Position numbers and translations under genes: made by a program
The notes under the pieces: model-generated
Told to the model about the DNA's origin: nothing
Databases searched by the model: none
What the model saw: the letters and a program-made list of their open reading frames with translations, nothing else
Shown: piece after piece, positions 34,240 through 45,049 of the stretch
Numbering within the stretch: the stretch's first letter is position 1
Layout of the letters: every line of letters starts with the position of its first letter
DNA from: Dipteris shenzhenensis
Lineage: Eukaryota; Polypodiophyta; Polypodiopsida; Gleicheniales
DNA: 64,000 nt
Strand: one strand, 5' to 3'
Assembly (NCBI GenBank): GCA_047967505.1
Contig: CM106540.1

Positions 34240-34960
34240 TCTTTTCAATGACGCAATTTGCTTTGGCTTCCCACACACGTGAACCCTTAACACTATCACT
34301 CCATTCACAAGACAGATCCCATGAGCCCGAAAAACTACAGGATCATTATGATTGGGCATGTCATGTCCAAGATCAATGCATCAGTACTCGACATGGAGAT
34401 CAGAGGTTTGCAGAGATGCAGGGACTTAGGGCTCGAGGGCTAGGCAGGATTTCGATGCGGCCACAGGACCATGGATTTTGTACTTGCACTCAGGGGCTTC
34501 ATAGAGAAGGCCATGTCATGGAAGTAGAGAGTATACTGTTGCTTTGTGGATTTTCGCAAAGCCTTTGACACAATCCCACAAGCCTGCCTCATCAGACGCC
34601 TACAGACATTGGAGTATGACTGGGCTGTTATGGCACTCTATGAGAGAGTCTCTGGCCGAGTTCGGACAGGTGCCGAATGGACGGAGGAGATTATGAGCAC
34701 CATTGGGGTCAAACAAGGTTGCCAGCTGTCACCAACCTTGTTTGGCCTCTACATAGATGAGCTCGAGACCTTCATGAGGGCATTAGGGGGGACTGGTTGC
34801 TCTCTCGCCAGAACCTTGGTTTAGATCCTCTTGTACGCAAATGACGTGGTATTGATGTCCTCTTCTCCCGAGGGGCTCCAGAGACACTTGGATGCATTGC
34901 ATGATCTGGGAAATGAGAGTGAAAGCACTGCTGCTTAAGTCTAGCAAGTGCTGATTATTT
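34240..34960 (+). pseudogene. Clade-2 LINE reverse transcriptase fragment (plus)
   Basis: NYRIIMIGHVMSKINASVLD, FVDFRKAFDTIPQACLIRRL, VKQGCQLSPTLFGLYIDELE and LYANDVVLMSSS give fingers and palm in order. The box reads YAND where YADD is expected. It starts in the endonuclease-RT linker (NDAICFGFPHT), directly after the tail of the preceding copy. Two stops (TAG near 34529 and 34822) break it. Confidence 0.75.
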
Positions 34961-34964
34961 CCTG

Positions 34965-35512
34965 CTCAATTGTGCCTGCAATGCTGGTCGGGTCGAGAAG
35001 ATCGGCTAGAGAAAAGGATCCCCAAGTACGTATTGAACGCAACCACTTCCACTAGTAACCCATCTAGTATGAAGTGCTCTCTATGTATAGCTGCCCGGAA
35101 TGTATTGAAGATCATGATCTATGTCTTGACTCTTGCAGAAGGCATGGAGTGCATCAAAGCTGGAGCCCCTCTTCTAAGGAGGGGATTAGGACCATGTCAT
35201 TGCATATAGCAGAATCTCGAGCAAGGATTCATCTAGAGCGAAGGCAGCGCCTCCTAGAGTCCCAATGCAAGTCTCAATCTCATCTATCTAAAGGCCAAAC
35301 AAGGTTGGTGATAGTGGACAACCTCGTTTGATGCCATTAGTACTCATAATGTCCTCTATTCACCCTACCCTCATCAGGACCCTACCCTCGTAGAGTGCCA
35401 TCACTGCCCAAGTGATCTCTTGATCATACCCCAACTCCTATAGGCACCTGATGGGTCAAGCTCTCGACACGGTGCCAAAAGCTTTGCAAAGAGAGTGTGT
35501 AGAAATGTAGGA
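34965..35512 (-). pseudogene. Clade-2 LINE reverse transcriptase fragment (minus)
   Basis: On minus, pieces read WAVMALYE, IKRGCPLSPTLFGL, IDEIETC and LHAFCKSQDIDHDL, in RT order from the FRKAFDT-like block (FCKAFGTVSRA, near 35480) to beyond the YADD position. It is heavily mutated. It faces the plus-strand RT fragment at 34240-34960, making an imperfect inverted arrangement centred near 34965. Confidence 0.65.
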
Positions 35513-36230
35513 GGAAAGAAAGAAAGTTTATTAAAAGTCTTTGAGAGACCAAAGGGTCTATGAGATTGAAAGGATCTGATACAATGAGGTAAAAGGGTGG
35601 AGCCTCTAAGCAGGCATCAACACCCATAATGAATACACAAAAACCATAATCATAAACCAATACACGGAGAAATCTCTGAGCTCATGAAGAAGATGGGGAC
35701 TGGTAGCATCGTGATGATCATCTAGAAGCTAGCAGAGGATCAAGCCTAAGAGGGGGTCCCCTATGAGAATGTGGTGGCATAAAGCTTGTGATGATACCAT
35801 GGTGGCTCTCTTGCAGGCTGCGAAAATGTCTCGTATCAGTGTCTATCGAGTCATCTCTTACTGTGGCAGGAGGCATAGTGTCCGTGATCTCTGTTTTTGG
35901 TGGGCCATATCAAGAGTAACGCCTCGGCTCGGGTGGTCCCCTTTGAGTAGGGGCTGGACCTCCATCGTGTTGCTCTAGTCAACCTCTACATCGTGCGTGG
36001 TCTCTATGTCCCTAGCTCTATCACTCCATGTCGTCTCTTCTCGCTGATCCATGCTGCCCTCATGTCGGCTATCTCCTCCTCCTCTACTCCACTATGTCCT
36101 CGGGCTGACTCGAAAGCATTAAAGTCTGTGACATGGCGCTGCGCACGGTCAGCCTCCTATGGCCCTGTCACTTCTAATTGTGTAATTTGCTGCAATAAAG
36201 TTTCTCTGAGTCACCACATCTTCCTCAGAT
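35513..36230 (-). mobile_element. Clade-2 LINE 3' end (minus) with (CTTT)n tail
   Basis: GAAAGAAAGAAAG then TTTATT (35527-35532) is the complement of AATAAA-(CTTT)n. The following 3' UTR resembles 41480-41560, and 35860-36010 resembles 8870-9060. Coding traces at the right are too decayed to call. Confidence 0.6.
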
Positions 36231-36906
36231 AAAGGCCGACACAAACTTGGTCGTGAAAGTGGATCTATTGGGAGAGTGGCCCAAAACCATGCCCCAACTG
36301 GAAGAGATAGTGGTACCGTCCTCAAATCTCACAGCAACCCAGGCAAGTGCATAAGAAGTGCTCCCCTGCTCTACCTCTGCTAGTGTGCATGACCTTCATA
36401 CCCTCTACTCCCTGGGTGTGCCTATGGCTCTACCTGTCTCAATCCTCAACAGACGGAACAGAACCAACCCGCATCTGCCCGATGGCAATTCTCAGTACAT
36501 GTGAGCCTCGTCTGTCCTCCACATACTGGGGCCCGATAATCACTCCATCCTTTGATGCTCTCAAGAATGGTCATGGTAGAACTGGATTTTGGTGAACTCC
36601 TGGTCCCCTCCCCAAGCTTGGGATGTGTAGAGCTGGAGTAAGTCCAACTGTATGATGTAGATCCTTGCCTCTCTTGGGACCTTGGGCCTTGCCCACGTGC
36701 CCCTCTCCACCTCTAGATCATGTGAGCTGGTCCTCATTTTGCAAATAGCTTAAAATGGAAGATGTCCTTTGCATTTCATAGCTTACTTTGAGTAAAACGG
36801 AATATGTAAAGATAGCTTTTCCTATATCGATCTAAACATCAATCATCAAAAGAAACACATCATGATTTACGATTATAAGAAACTAATGTAAAAGTAAGGA
36901 GATAAC
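36231..36906. other. Unassigned intronic sequence left of the GDT1 exon
   Basis: No gene is visible. 36300-36720 may be decayed clade-2 LINE, but I cannot show it. The last 150 bp before 36907 form the donor side of the 17.6-kb intron. Confidence 0.4.
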
Positions 36907-37003
36907 TGGTCTTCAATTGAGCTGGCACAGCCTGAAATACTCTTCCAATTGCAACCGAAATGATTGTCATGAGTACCAATGCAGCAGTTGATCCCAGGAG
37001 CAC
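36907..37003 (-). CDS. GDT1/PAM71-like chloroplast cation transporter, upstream exon
   Basis: The 97-bp exon encodes VLLGSTAALVLMTIISVAIG followed by RVFQAVPAQLKT and one base of the next codon. It is a membrane helix plus a short loop, matching the GDT1-family block LLGS.gAL..MTi.SV.IG..FQ.VPAQ. The minus-strand acceptor is ATATGCAG before 37003 and the donor is GTTATC after 36907, a weak but GT-type donor. The split codon A|CT joined to 19346 gives Thr and restores T-T-L-P-I-G-E-Y as in the family. The preceding exon, with the first E-x-G-D-K-T motif, was not found up to 64000. Confidence 0.82.
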
Positions 37004-38234
37004 CTGCATATGGTGAAGAGCTTGAGTAAACAAAAACACTCTTTACTTATCTTACAATCATTGTGAGAGACATCATACAAAAACAGTGAGAGTATTACTT
37101 TCATGTAAAACAGCTAGCATGTGAATACTTTCAATTGCTAATTTTTCACGGCCGCACTAGAATGGAACAATTGCAATTTACAATATTTCACTCCTGATGG
37201 AAGAGTTACAATTAGCAACTTTTCTTGACTCTGCAATAGGTGCTAGAAAGATTTGAAGAGATGATGCAGTCAATATCTAGCAATTAGCAACTCTTGCTAG
37301 AAAGATTTGAAGAGATTGTGCAGTCAATATCTTCTCAGCTAACTTGTCCGCTGAAATGAAAGAGGAACCACCTCAAACAAGGTTCAATCTTTTGCCCAAG
37401 GCATAGCCTGTTCACACTTTTCTTTTGCTTATTCTTCTTCATCTATCTCAAGCATGAGCCGCTGCTCATTTTTCATGTTTGCCAGTCTTTGTACGACTTG
37501 TCTCATCAAATACTGGATCTTTGCTGATATCAACTTTCACCTCTGAACATTGTAAATCTTGTAGGCTTTCTATTCTTCTGCCTAACCTACCAAGGTGAGT
37601 CAGTCTTTCTTCTCACACCTGGCACATGCACATATGTAGTGTAGCTGACCACTCGAAGACGCTTTGATGCTTTGACACTTGTTGCTGGCTTGATTTGCTT
37701 ATTAAAGCTTCATCTGGTGTCATATTCTCAGAGTCCTGGAGGCACTCCATTCAGCAGATCCACAAAACTGTATTTACCGCACAAGCTAGAACCCTTTGGT
37801 ACTGTCCTAAGTATTACATTTTTTAAAGTACTCATCATTGCAGCAATAAAATATAAACCTTCACCCATAGATCTAATCTCACAGGCCCCAAAATATATCT
37901 GTGTACGAGTTCCAAAACATATTTTTCTCTCATTGTGTGGCCTCTTAAAACCTCTGTGTATGCTATTTTCCATAATAGCAAGCTTCGCACATTTTCTAGA
38001 GTTTCTCATACACATAGTAAGACCATATACCATTTGTTAACACATTTTCTAGGAATCCATAGACCACTTCTTACTTGCGTGATTTTTCTTTTTCAAAATG
38101 GGGCATTCTCTATCATCACATTCAACCTTCATCTGCTGGTTTGTATTTTGTTTGACGTCAAAATTCAGTCCAATAACATACGGATCCAATCAAGAGAGTG
38201 CAGTAGAGTGCTAATATCCATGGGATCCTTTGCT
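37004..38234. other. Unassigned sequence; possible decayed coding traces on minus
   Basis: Minus 37728-38033 is an open frame (MVYGLTMCMRNSR...LLNGVPPGL), and minus 37430-37530 reads QYLMRQVVQRLANMKNEQRL. I recognise no family in either. They may be exons or transposon debris. A pair of near-identical 30-bp words (AGCAACT..TTGCTAGAAAGATTTGAAGAGAT) repeats at about 37245 and 37296. Confidence 0.35.
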
Positions 38235-39720
38235 TTGTGTATCAGTACTCCAGCAAAAGGTGTGATTGTGTGTTTGTGCTAGGATTAGGGCCAAGACCTC
38301 CTGCTGCCCATGTGCAAAGTGCTCCACCATCTGTAGTCCCTCATGGTCTTGGGCTCTTCTATTGTGGAGTTGGCATAGTGCAGCCTGCACGTTCCATATG
38401 GTAAACAAGGTGGATGTTAAACAAGGTGGATGTGGTGGGCTTGGCCAGGGAGGACATATCAAGTGGTGCCGAACTTGGAGCGTCATAGAACGACGTGGGG
38501 TATGTGTGCCAAATCGCCAAGTCTGTGATGGGGATGGGTGGCTTCTCCTCCTCTAATACAAGCCCCCATGCAATGGTTGGGGTCTCCTCCCAAAAAAGAG
38601 AGAATCACATCATCACGCCTATGTGAGAGGAAAGCATGCCACTTACAGAAATTAAGGCAGCGTGAGACCCGATGTGGTTTGAATGCTGTCAAATGTCCCA
38701 AGCTTACTCGCGTATGAGGTGAGATCTCATCTCTTAACACTCAGGATCAAACAAAGAGTTCTAGGGCATCTTCCCGGCTAGATGGCATGCTATGGATAGT
38801 CGTGCATGGAAAAGAGCTGGCTTGAACCATTGATACTAGGATGTCAGAGGCACCTAAGAAGATCCATAGTTTATGAGACAAGTGACTCTCATAGACCGCA
38901 TCGAGGAATGATCAAAGTGTATCTCAACATGGGTGGTAGCAAGGGAATAGAGGCATGTTAGGTGTAGCAACCAAGATGGTGAATGCCAGATAGGAATGGT
39001 AGTTCCAAGCAAGGAAGGCAAGACTGTAAAGTCGTGTACACGTGATGATCAAGTCATGTACCGCCTCCATCTCCGATAGGTGATACCCGTACCCCATCAC
39101 CTATGGAGCATCATCTAGGTGCCACACTATCCGAAGCTCTATTGAGTCCACCTCTGATACTCTAAGGAAATCAAATCCAAAATCTAGTAGGCCCACTTGT
39201 CTGCTCCATGTGCTTGCGTTGAAGTGCCCTAAGAGGAGGGTCTCCCATTGCTTGAAGAACTCCAAAATCTAGCAGGCCCACCTATCTACTCCATGTGCAT
39301 GCATTGAAGTCCCCTAACAAGAGGGTCTCCCATTGCTTGAAGAACTCTAGAATGTCATCGTGTAGTGTCTCATATGGGTTGTGGATCTCTATGGAGACCT
39401 ATAATCAGGGGAAGTAGTAAGATCAAGCATGTGGTCACGTCAAATGACTGAACTTGTATCCACATACATCCGTGCATGCTCCTCCTACTGCGTCGCAAAT
39501 TTGAGAAGCCTCAAGAGTGATCTGAATAGAGTTGCTACACCCCTAGAACCTTGTACCCTGCTCTCTCTCCTCATCTCTGGATTGACTCCTAGGTGTATCC
39601 GATCACTATGGGTAGTGCTCTCTCAGGGCTCGCGTGTCTCAACGTAGGCCTCTAAGAACACCCTTGGATCCAACCATAGAGCACCAATATGCAATTCCAC
39701 ATTGCAGAGACATGGTGGTA
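38235..39720 (-). pseudogene. Clade-2 LINE endonuclease and linker (minus)
   Basis: From right to left: an endonuclease start like ALWLDPRVFLEAYVETREP (near 39650-39720), then HDDILEFFKQWETLLLGDFN with VGLLDF (39180-39370). The linker follows, with HAFLSHRRDDVILSFLGGDP at 38540-38640 and NVQAALCQLHNRRAQDHEGL at 38330-38400. A diverged 85-bp-period tandem duplication covers the GDFNA region (39181-39265 and 39266-39350). It is broken throughout. Confidence 0.65.
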
Positions 39721-40042
39721 GGAGAATGCCAAGCTAACTAGGAACATAATGGAAATATGGAAAGCATGATGGAAAGGCAAAATGGAAAGAAAATGAAAGA
39801 ACAAGTGCTAGGCAATGATAACCAAAATAATCACATGTAGATAGCTTGATGTTGACTGATGTAATAGACAATAGACAAGTATAACACTATATAGTGTGCC
39901 ACTAGACTCTAGAAAGTCACAATGTCTATGGAATATCTCCCAATATGACACATGGCATGTCTAGGACTCACTAGACTATAAAACCACATCTAGACCACCT
40001 AGAACACTCATTTTAGACTCACTTTGGCTTCATATTCCAACA
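39715..40042 (-). repeat. Possible copia-type LTR (minus), with adjacent polypurine tract
   Basis: On minus, CATGGGAGGG (plus 40043-40052) is followed by TGTTGGAATATGAAGCC, a polypurine tract and LTR start as in copia elements. The LTR would end near CCTACCACCA (plus 39715). No second LTR and no primer site were found to the right, so this is a solo or truncated end. Confidence 0.4.
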
Positions 40043-41451
40043 CCCTCCCATGAAGGCAAGGTGAGAGACTATTGGAATGGAACCAAGAACAGAGTATGAC
40101 AATGACAGTCATCAAACTATGCACCCAATGTAACTAAGAGGCTAAAGTTTGAGTGTGTTCAGAGGTTGATCCAAGCACTCTCATGGCTTGAGACTCAACA
40201 TGCTCAGAGGCTCATGTTATAGCATGGCTACATGACCAGCTCATAGGTCTAGGAATACACCACCATCCTGAAACTCGGCCAGGCTTGATAACGAGACCTA
40301 TCAAAGCCAATACATATGGCTCCCACAGTACATTCCCCCTTGGCTTCATAACAGGACATGTAAGGAAGCCACACACCAAAATAGGAAAACCAATACATCT
40401 TTTTAGGAGGACTATCCAAGGCAGAGGACCTTTAGACTCAATGAAAACCAAACACTTGATACATATCATTTTAGGGGGGCTACTCAGGGCAGAGGACCCC
40501 AAAATACATCAAGCTGTAGGAATAATAAAAATAGATCTCTTAGGAGTAAGAGATGTCTTTCAAGTAGCCACTGCACACATGCGCACATCCCTGCGAAACG
40601 ATGACGATGTCGAAGAAGCGCTAGGCAGGAAGGCCCCAAAAGATGTGTCGGTGAAGTCAATGGGGTAGCTAGATGGAGCACTCACATAGTGACTCTCAAA
40701 ATGGCTAAGGAAGAGTCACCGATGTCGAAGTAGAGGCCAGAGGTGTCACGAGCACTTCAAGAAGCCAATCAATGTGTACCACGGGTACCATGAGCACTCA
40801 GAGAGGTGATTGAAGAAGTCAAGGAGTACCCGGGACTCACATCAAGCTCGAAGCAATGCACCGATCGGAGAAGTCACTATGGTGTAATGTGTCGAAGTAG
40901 TGTCAAAGTGCTTACATCATGCTGGAAGCATCTTCACTTCCAATGTGATAGAGGAAGTGGAGATTCACCTCGAGTATGGGCAGATAGAAGAAGTGGAGAT
41001 TCACCTCGGGTATGGGCACCTTGATAAGTTCTTCATGAGTTGGAGCAAGTCTGGAACTTCTTCATGGCAAACAGAAGTACAGCTCATGTTGGGCAGAAGG
41101 AGCAAATGGCGGGCTGGAGCAGAGGTCAACCATGAAGAGGATGGACAGCTCCACGTTGAGCTGGCTGCATCATGCTTGGGCTGTCAAATCATTGAGCTCC
41201 AGAACAAAATTCACGCGCAAAAATAAATTTTGTCACTTCTTGCAAGGGCTGTAACTTTTCACATAAAACTCGGATTGCAATTATGTAAAAACGAAATTGG
41301 TAGTACTCAAGGTCCTCTACAACTTTGCTGAAGACACAAAGCCATGATTCTGCTTCTAGATCCGGGTAGAAGCGTCACATCATCCGCAGGTCACAGAAAG
41401 ATGTAGCTGAAGAAAGGAGAAGAGAGGTGGCAGATCATGGCGTGGAGAAGA
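40043..41451. other. Unassigned sequence with short direct repeats
   Basis: No coding similarity is seen. It may be the non-coding interior of the LTR-like element to the left. 40947-40982 and 40983-41018 are a 36-bp tandem repeat (AAGTGGAGATTCACCTCG). Other short GTACC/GAGCACT words recur at 40740-40900. Confidence 0.4.
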
Positions 41452-43045
41452 GAAAGCAAGAAAGAAAGAAAGAAAATTTATTAAAGTCTTCGAAAGACCG
41501 ATGAGTCTATGAGACTGTGAAAATCTTGATACAACAAGCTATGGTAGTGGAGCTACTAAACGAGCATCCATACCAATGCAAAATGCAAAAATGCAGAATG
41601 GCAGTACTAAGTCCTAAGTACAACATAGTCATGTCGATGGTCGACTATATATCACTCTCAGCATCATCATCAATATCATCATCATCAACGGCAGTAGCAA
41701 GATATCAGGATGGATGAGGCAGTGGAGGCATGAAGTCGGCAATAGAGTGCCATCGGCCACTCAGAGGTGCGGTCCTGGCACGTCTCTTGGTCGTAGCTCT
41801 ACGTCTGACCAGGGCTATTGTGACCCCCGTCCGTCAGGCTCCAACTCTAAACAAGGAGGGGATGTCTCCAAGTGTGATCTGTGTGTCGACCCTCTGTCTG
41901 AGCTATCGAGTCACAGGCTCCGGGTCACAGTCATGTCGAGACCTCGGCTCGTGGGGATCCATGTGATCTAGCTGAAAGAGCTCCGTGATAGAGCTCTGAG
42001 AGAGATCAACCGAAGAAGAAGTCTGCTCCTGTCTTTGTGCTCGGAGTATTCTCTCGCGGTGTCTAAGTATCTCATGAATGAAACCTGCCAAACACTGCTG
42101 GTTTGGGTAGGAGAGGAAACGGGTCAAAATCCCATAACTATCCCTGAAGAGGCAGTGGAAACGCCCTCGGATCTCTTAATACACAGGACACCTGAAGATG
42201 AAATGATCCTATGTCTCAACCTCCTACATGTCACACAGTGTGCATATGCGCCTCTCCCTGGGTAGTCGCTTTGCTCTACCGCTCTCGATGCGAAATCTGT
42301 GTGAAGAGACCCGGAACTGCCCAAGAGAGATCCTCAGCGAGTGGGGTAGGTGAATCTGCGTGTATCCTGGTGGGTCAATGAAACCCTCTACTGTGATATG
42401 TAAGAAGTGATCTGTGTAGAAGCTAAGCTTCATTTGGAGTTCACTCAGTCCCAACCAGGTCCGAAATATGTATAGCCGTAGTAGATCCTCATGGATAACC
42501 TAGTTGACCTCGTGTGATAGGAGGGGAGAAAACGGAGCATCCATGTTGTATTGGAAGGGAGGTAATCTATCCATGTGGAGCCCCAGTCGCTCAAACCATC
42601 TCTTTGTACGTGCATACCAGCACCTCTAGTCTCCTCTTGCTGCAAGTGCCATAGAAGAGGATAGAGCTATCCATGGTAGCTTGCTACGCCCCGAGGTGTA
42701 ATCTCCATATTCCCTAACTCGGTACAGATACGTGATGACCTAAAATGCAGCATCTAGCTGTAAAGGGGGTGACCCAAACTCAGCCTGAATGATCTGGTGA
42801 GGAACGGATGGCTTACCACAAATCATCCGTGATAACATGAGAGCTTGTTTCTTTTGAAAAAAAAAAAAACATGAGAACTTGTAGCCGCTCCACACGGGCC
42901 CACTCTATATCCGACAAGTTTGGCCCCCAACAAGGGCTGCTGTACATCCCCGCTGGGCGAACCAAGGAGTCAAAAAGCAACCCCTTGGTGTGAGGAGCTT
43001 GAAAGTGCGAGTGAAAGCATGGCCTCTCTAGTTTGGTCAGTGAAG
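41452..43045 (-). mobile_element. Clade-2 LINE 3' end (minus), fused at 43045 to LINE D
   Basis: The tail (GAAA)n at 41452-41476 and TTTATT at 41477-41482 mark the 3' end. 41480-41700 is the 3' UTR (CAT/ATC repeats). Coding similarity runs 41903-43045: FLSYPNQQCLAGFIHEILRH, a finger CTLCDM...HFIFRCP, HITVEGFIDPPGYTQIHLPH, LGLHMDRLPPFQYNMDAPFS and WARVERLQVLM. It parallels the plus copy at 32813-34235. Many stops and frame shifts are present. Confidence 0.75.
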
Positions 43046-43400
43046 CATTTGCTATCTTGGGACCAAAGCCCAACTTTGTCATGCTTTGAGAGATAAAATC
43101 CCATTGAACAGTGTCAAATGCCTTAGCAATATCTACCTGCAATATGAGCACATCTTGATGCGAATACTTAGCATATTCAATTGCAGTCAAGGCATTGGAT
43201 ATATCATCATGGATTTGTCTTCGCGACACAAACCCATACTGATGAGGATGAAGTCCCGCATCCAGTATCCTGTGAAGCCTGTGCACAATCATTTTGGCAA
43301 TGAGTTTGTAAACTACAGGCATCAAAGTAATAGGCCTCCAATCTGACATATGGTGACACAGATGTTTTTTGGCACAAGTTTGACTATGCCATGCTTCCAA
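42813..43400 (-). pseudogene. Chimeric ORF: L1 RT joined in frame to clade-2 LINE
   Basis: A single 195-codon frame begins in L1 RT of LINE D (MSDWRPITLMPVVYKLIAKM, HQYGFVSRRQIHDDIS, DIAKAFDTVQWDF, LGFGPKIANA). At about 43045 it switches to clade-2 sequence (PHTKGLLFDSLVRPAG, SDIEWARVERLQVLM). The switch removes the L1 YADD motif. It looks like a deletion or recombination join between two minus-strand elements, with the frame kept by chance. Confidence 0.75.
42834..42882 (+). mobile_element. Micro-retroinsertion: short A-tailed insert with 15-bp TSD
   Basis: AACATGAGAGCTTGT (42834-42848) and AACATGAGAACTTGT (42868-42882) flank TTCTTTTG plus an A run. The direct repeats differ at one base. 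This is what an extreme 5'-truncated, tail-only LINE-mediated insertion would leave inside the clade-2 coding region. Confidence 0.6.
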
Positions 43401-45007
43401 AAGTGCGGCAACTGATTTTCTTGCCAGGCAACATTGATCATTTGCAAGAGGACTTTTTTCAAATCATCCCAAAAAGAGATATAAAATTCCACCGTAAGGC
43501 CATCCCCGCCAGGGGACTTGTATTTGCTGAGGTGGAACAATGCATTATCAAGTTCTGTGTCAGTAAAAGGTCTCTCCAAAATAAGAGCATCATCCATTTC
43601 CACTATTCCAGAAACATATTGGAGGAATTCAGTCCTAGCATCAGTCATTTCATTTGATGGGGAACCAGGAGCGGTTCCACTATTCCAGAAACATATTGGA
43701 GGAATTCAGTCCTAGCATCAATCATTCGATTTGATGGGGAACCAGGAGTGGAGAACAATTTCTTAAAGTAATTTTGGCATTCATCTTGGAGATCAGAGAA
43801 AGAGTGTGTCCAAGAGCCATCGAACTTCCTTACCCTTAGACATGAGTTTTTCTTTCGAGTAGCATGCAAGCCCTGGAAAAAGGCTTTTGATGAGCAGCCC
43901 TTATCCATGAGGGGCTTCATTCTTGCCCTAATCTGCCATTTGTGCAATTTCCTCTGATCATTAACAGTCAATTTAATCTGAGCATGTGATAGGGTATCGT
44001 TTTCTAAATCAGAGAGGCCTTAACTGAGAAAATTCAGTCAATTGTTGTGCTGTCCTTTTTGCCCATTTAACCTCATTCCTGCATTCAGTCATATGCCATT
44101 TGCCATACTCCCTAATGACATTCTGCATACGAGAGACAAACCTGTCCCAAGCATAATTCATGTCCTCCTGGGCATGCAAAGGCAAGGGATGAATTGCAAG
44201 TTTGATCATTTGCTGGAAATAGTGATGTCGGAAATAAGCCTGATTAACATGCAATAATCTACTGGAAAGGGGTGGCAAATCATCCAGAGGCATGCCAAGC
44301 TGCAAATTCATCCACAATGGGGCATGATCTGACAAGCCCAATGAGAATTCTATAAAGAAATGAGGGCTAAAGTCTGCAAATTGTTGTGGGTAAAACAAAT
44401 ACCATCTATCAAGCCTTGCCCAGTATGTTGTAAGTGCATTATGATGAAAAGTATATCTAGGTACTGACCCTTGGAGAAGCAGCCATAAATCTTGAGCATG
44501 CACAGAAAGAAGCATGCTATCCCATTTCTTCCTTTCCAATGATAGCATATGAGATCTTGAAGTGGTGTTATCTCTTGGTAGAGGGGAATTATTGAAATCT
44601 CCACAGATGAATGCATTGGATCTCCATGGATATCTGCATAAAGAATCCCATAATGAAGCCCTCATGGCAGAGGTCTGGGAAGCATAAACTGATGCAAACT
44701 CAAAAATATCACCATTGACATTACATTGTATGACCATCCATCTGCCACTGCTATCATTGAAGGCTAACTGAGGTTCCAGCTCATGTCTAACCAGTATGCA
44801 TACACTTGAGTAGGTAGTGGTACCAGCATAATATATATCATAACCGCCAAAATAATCGTGATGACCAACCATGGAATGTTGATTATGTTCTTGCAAACAA
44901 ACAATATCTGGCTGCATTTTATGTACATAATTCCATAAAAGCCTCCACTTGGAGACATTGCAGAGGCTCTGTACATTATATGTAAAGCACTTAAGTGTTT
45001 GGAGCAT
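43046..45007 (-). pseudogene. L1 ORF2 of copy D: intact endonuclease frame, broken RT
   Basis: 44009-45007 is an open frame starting MLQTLKCFTYNVQSLCNVSK, 43 bases after the ORF1 stop. It has VCLQEHNQH, CGDFNNSPLPRDN and LSDHAPLWMNLQ, so the endonuclease core looks complete. A stop near 44006 and a frame change near 43980 lead into 43322-43971 (KSPGGDGLTVEFY), which carries the 77-bp duplication, and then into the RT start 42813-43400. The RT palm beyond FDTVQWDF is missing. Confidence 0.82.
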
Positions 45008-45049
45008 GAGAGAGGTATATATAGGAAAGTATCAGAATAAAACAAGACA

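Noticed and set aside
37672-38040. 122-codon plus ORF as a membrane protein gene
   Set aside because: Hydrophobicity reflects T-rich composition, and no family is recognised; the opposite strand is equally open.
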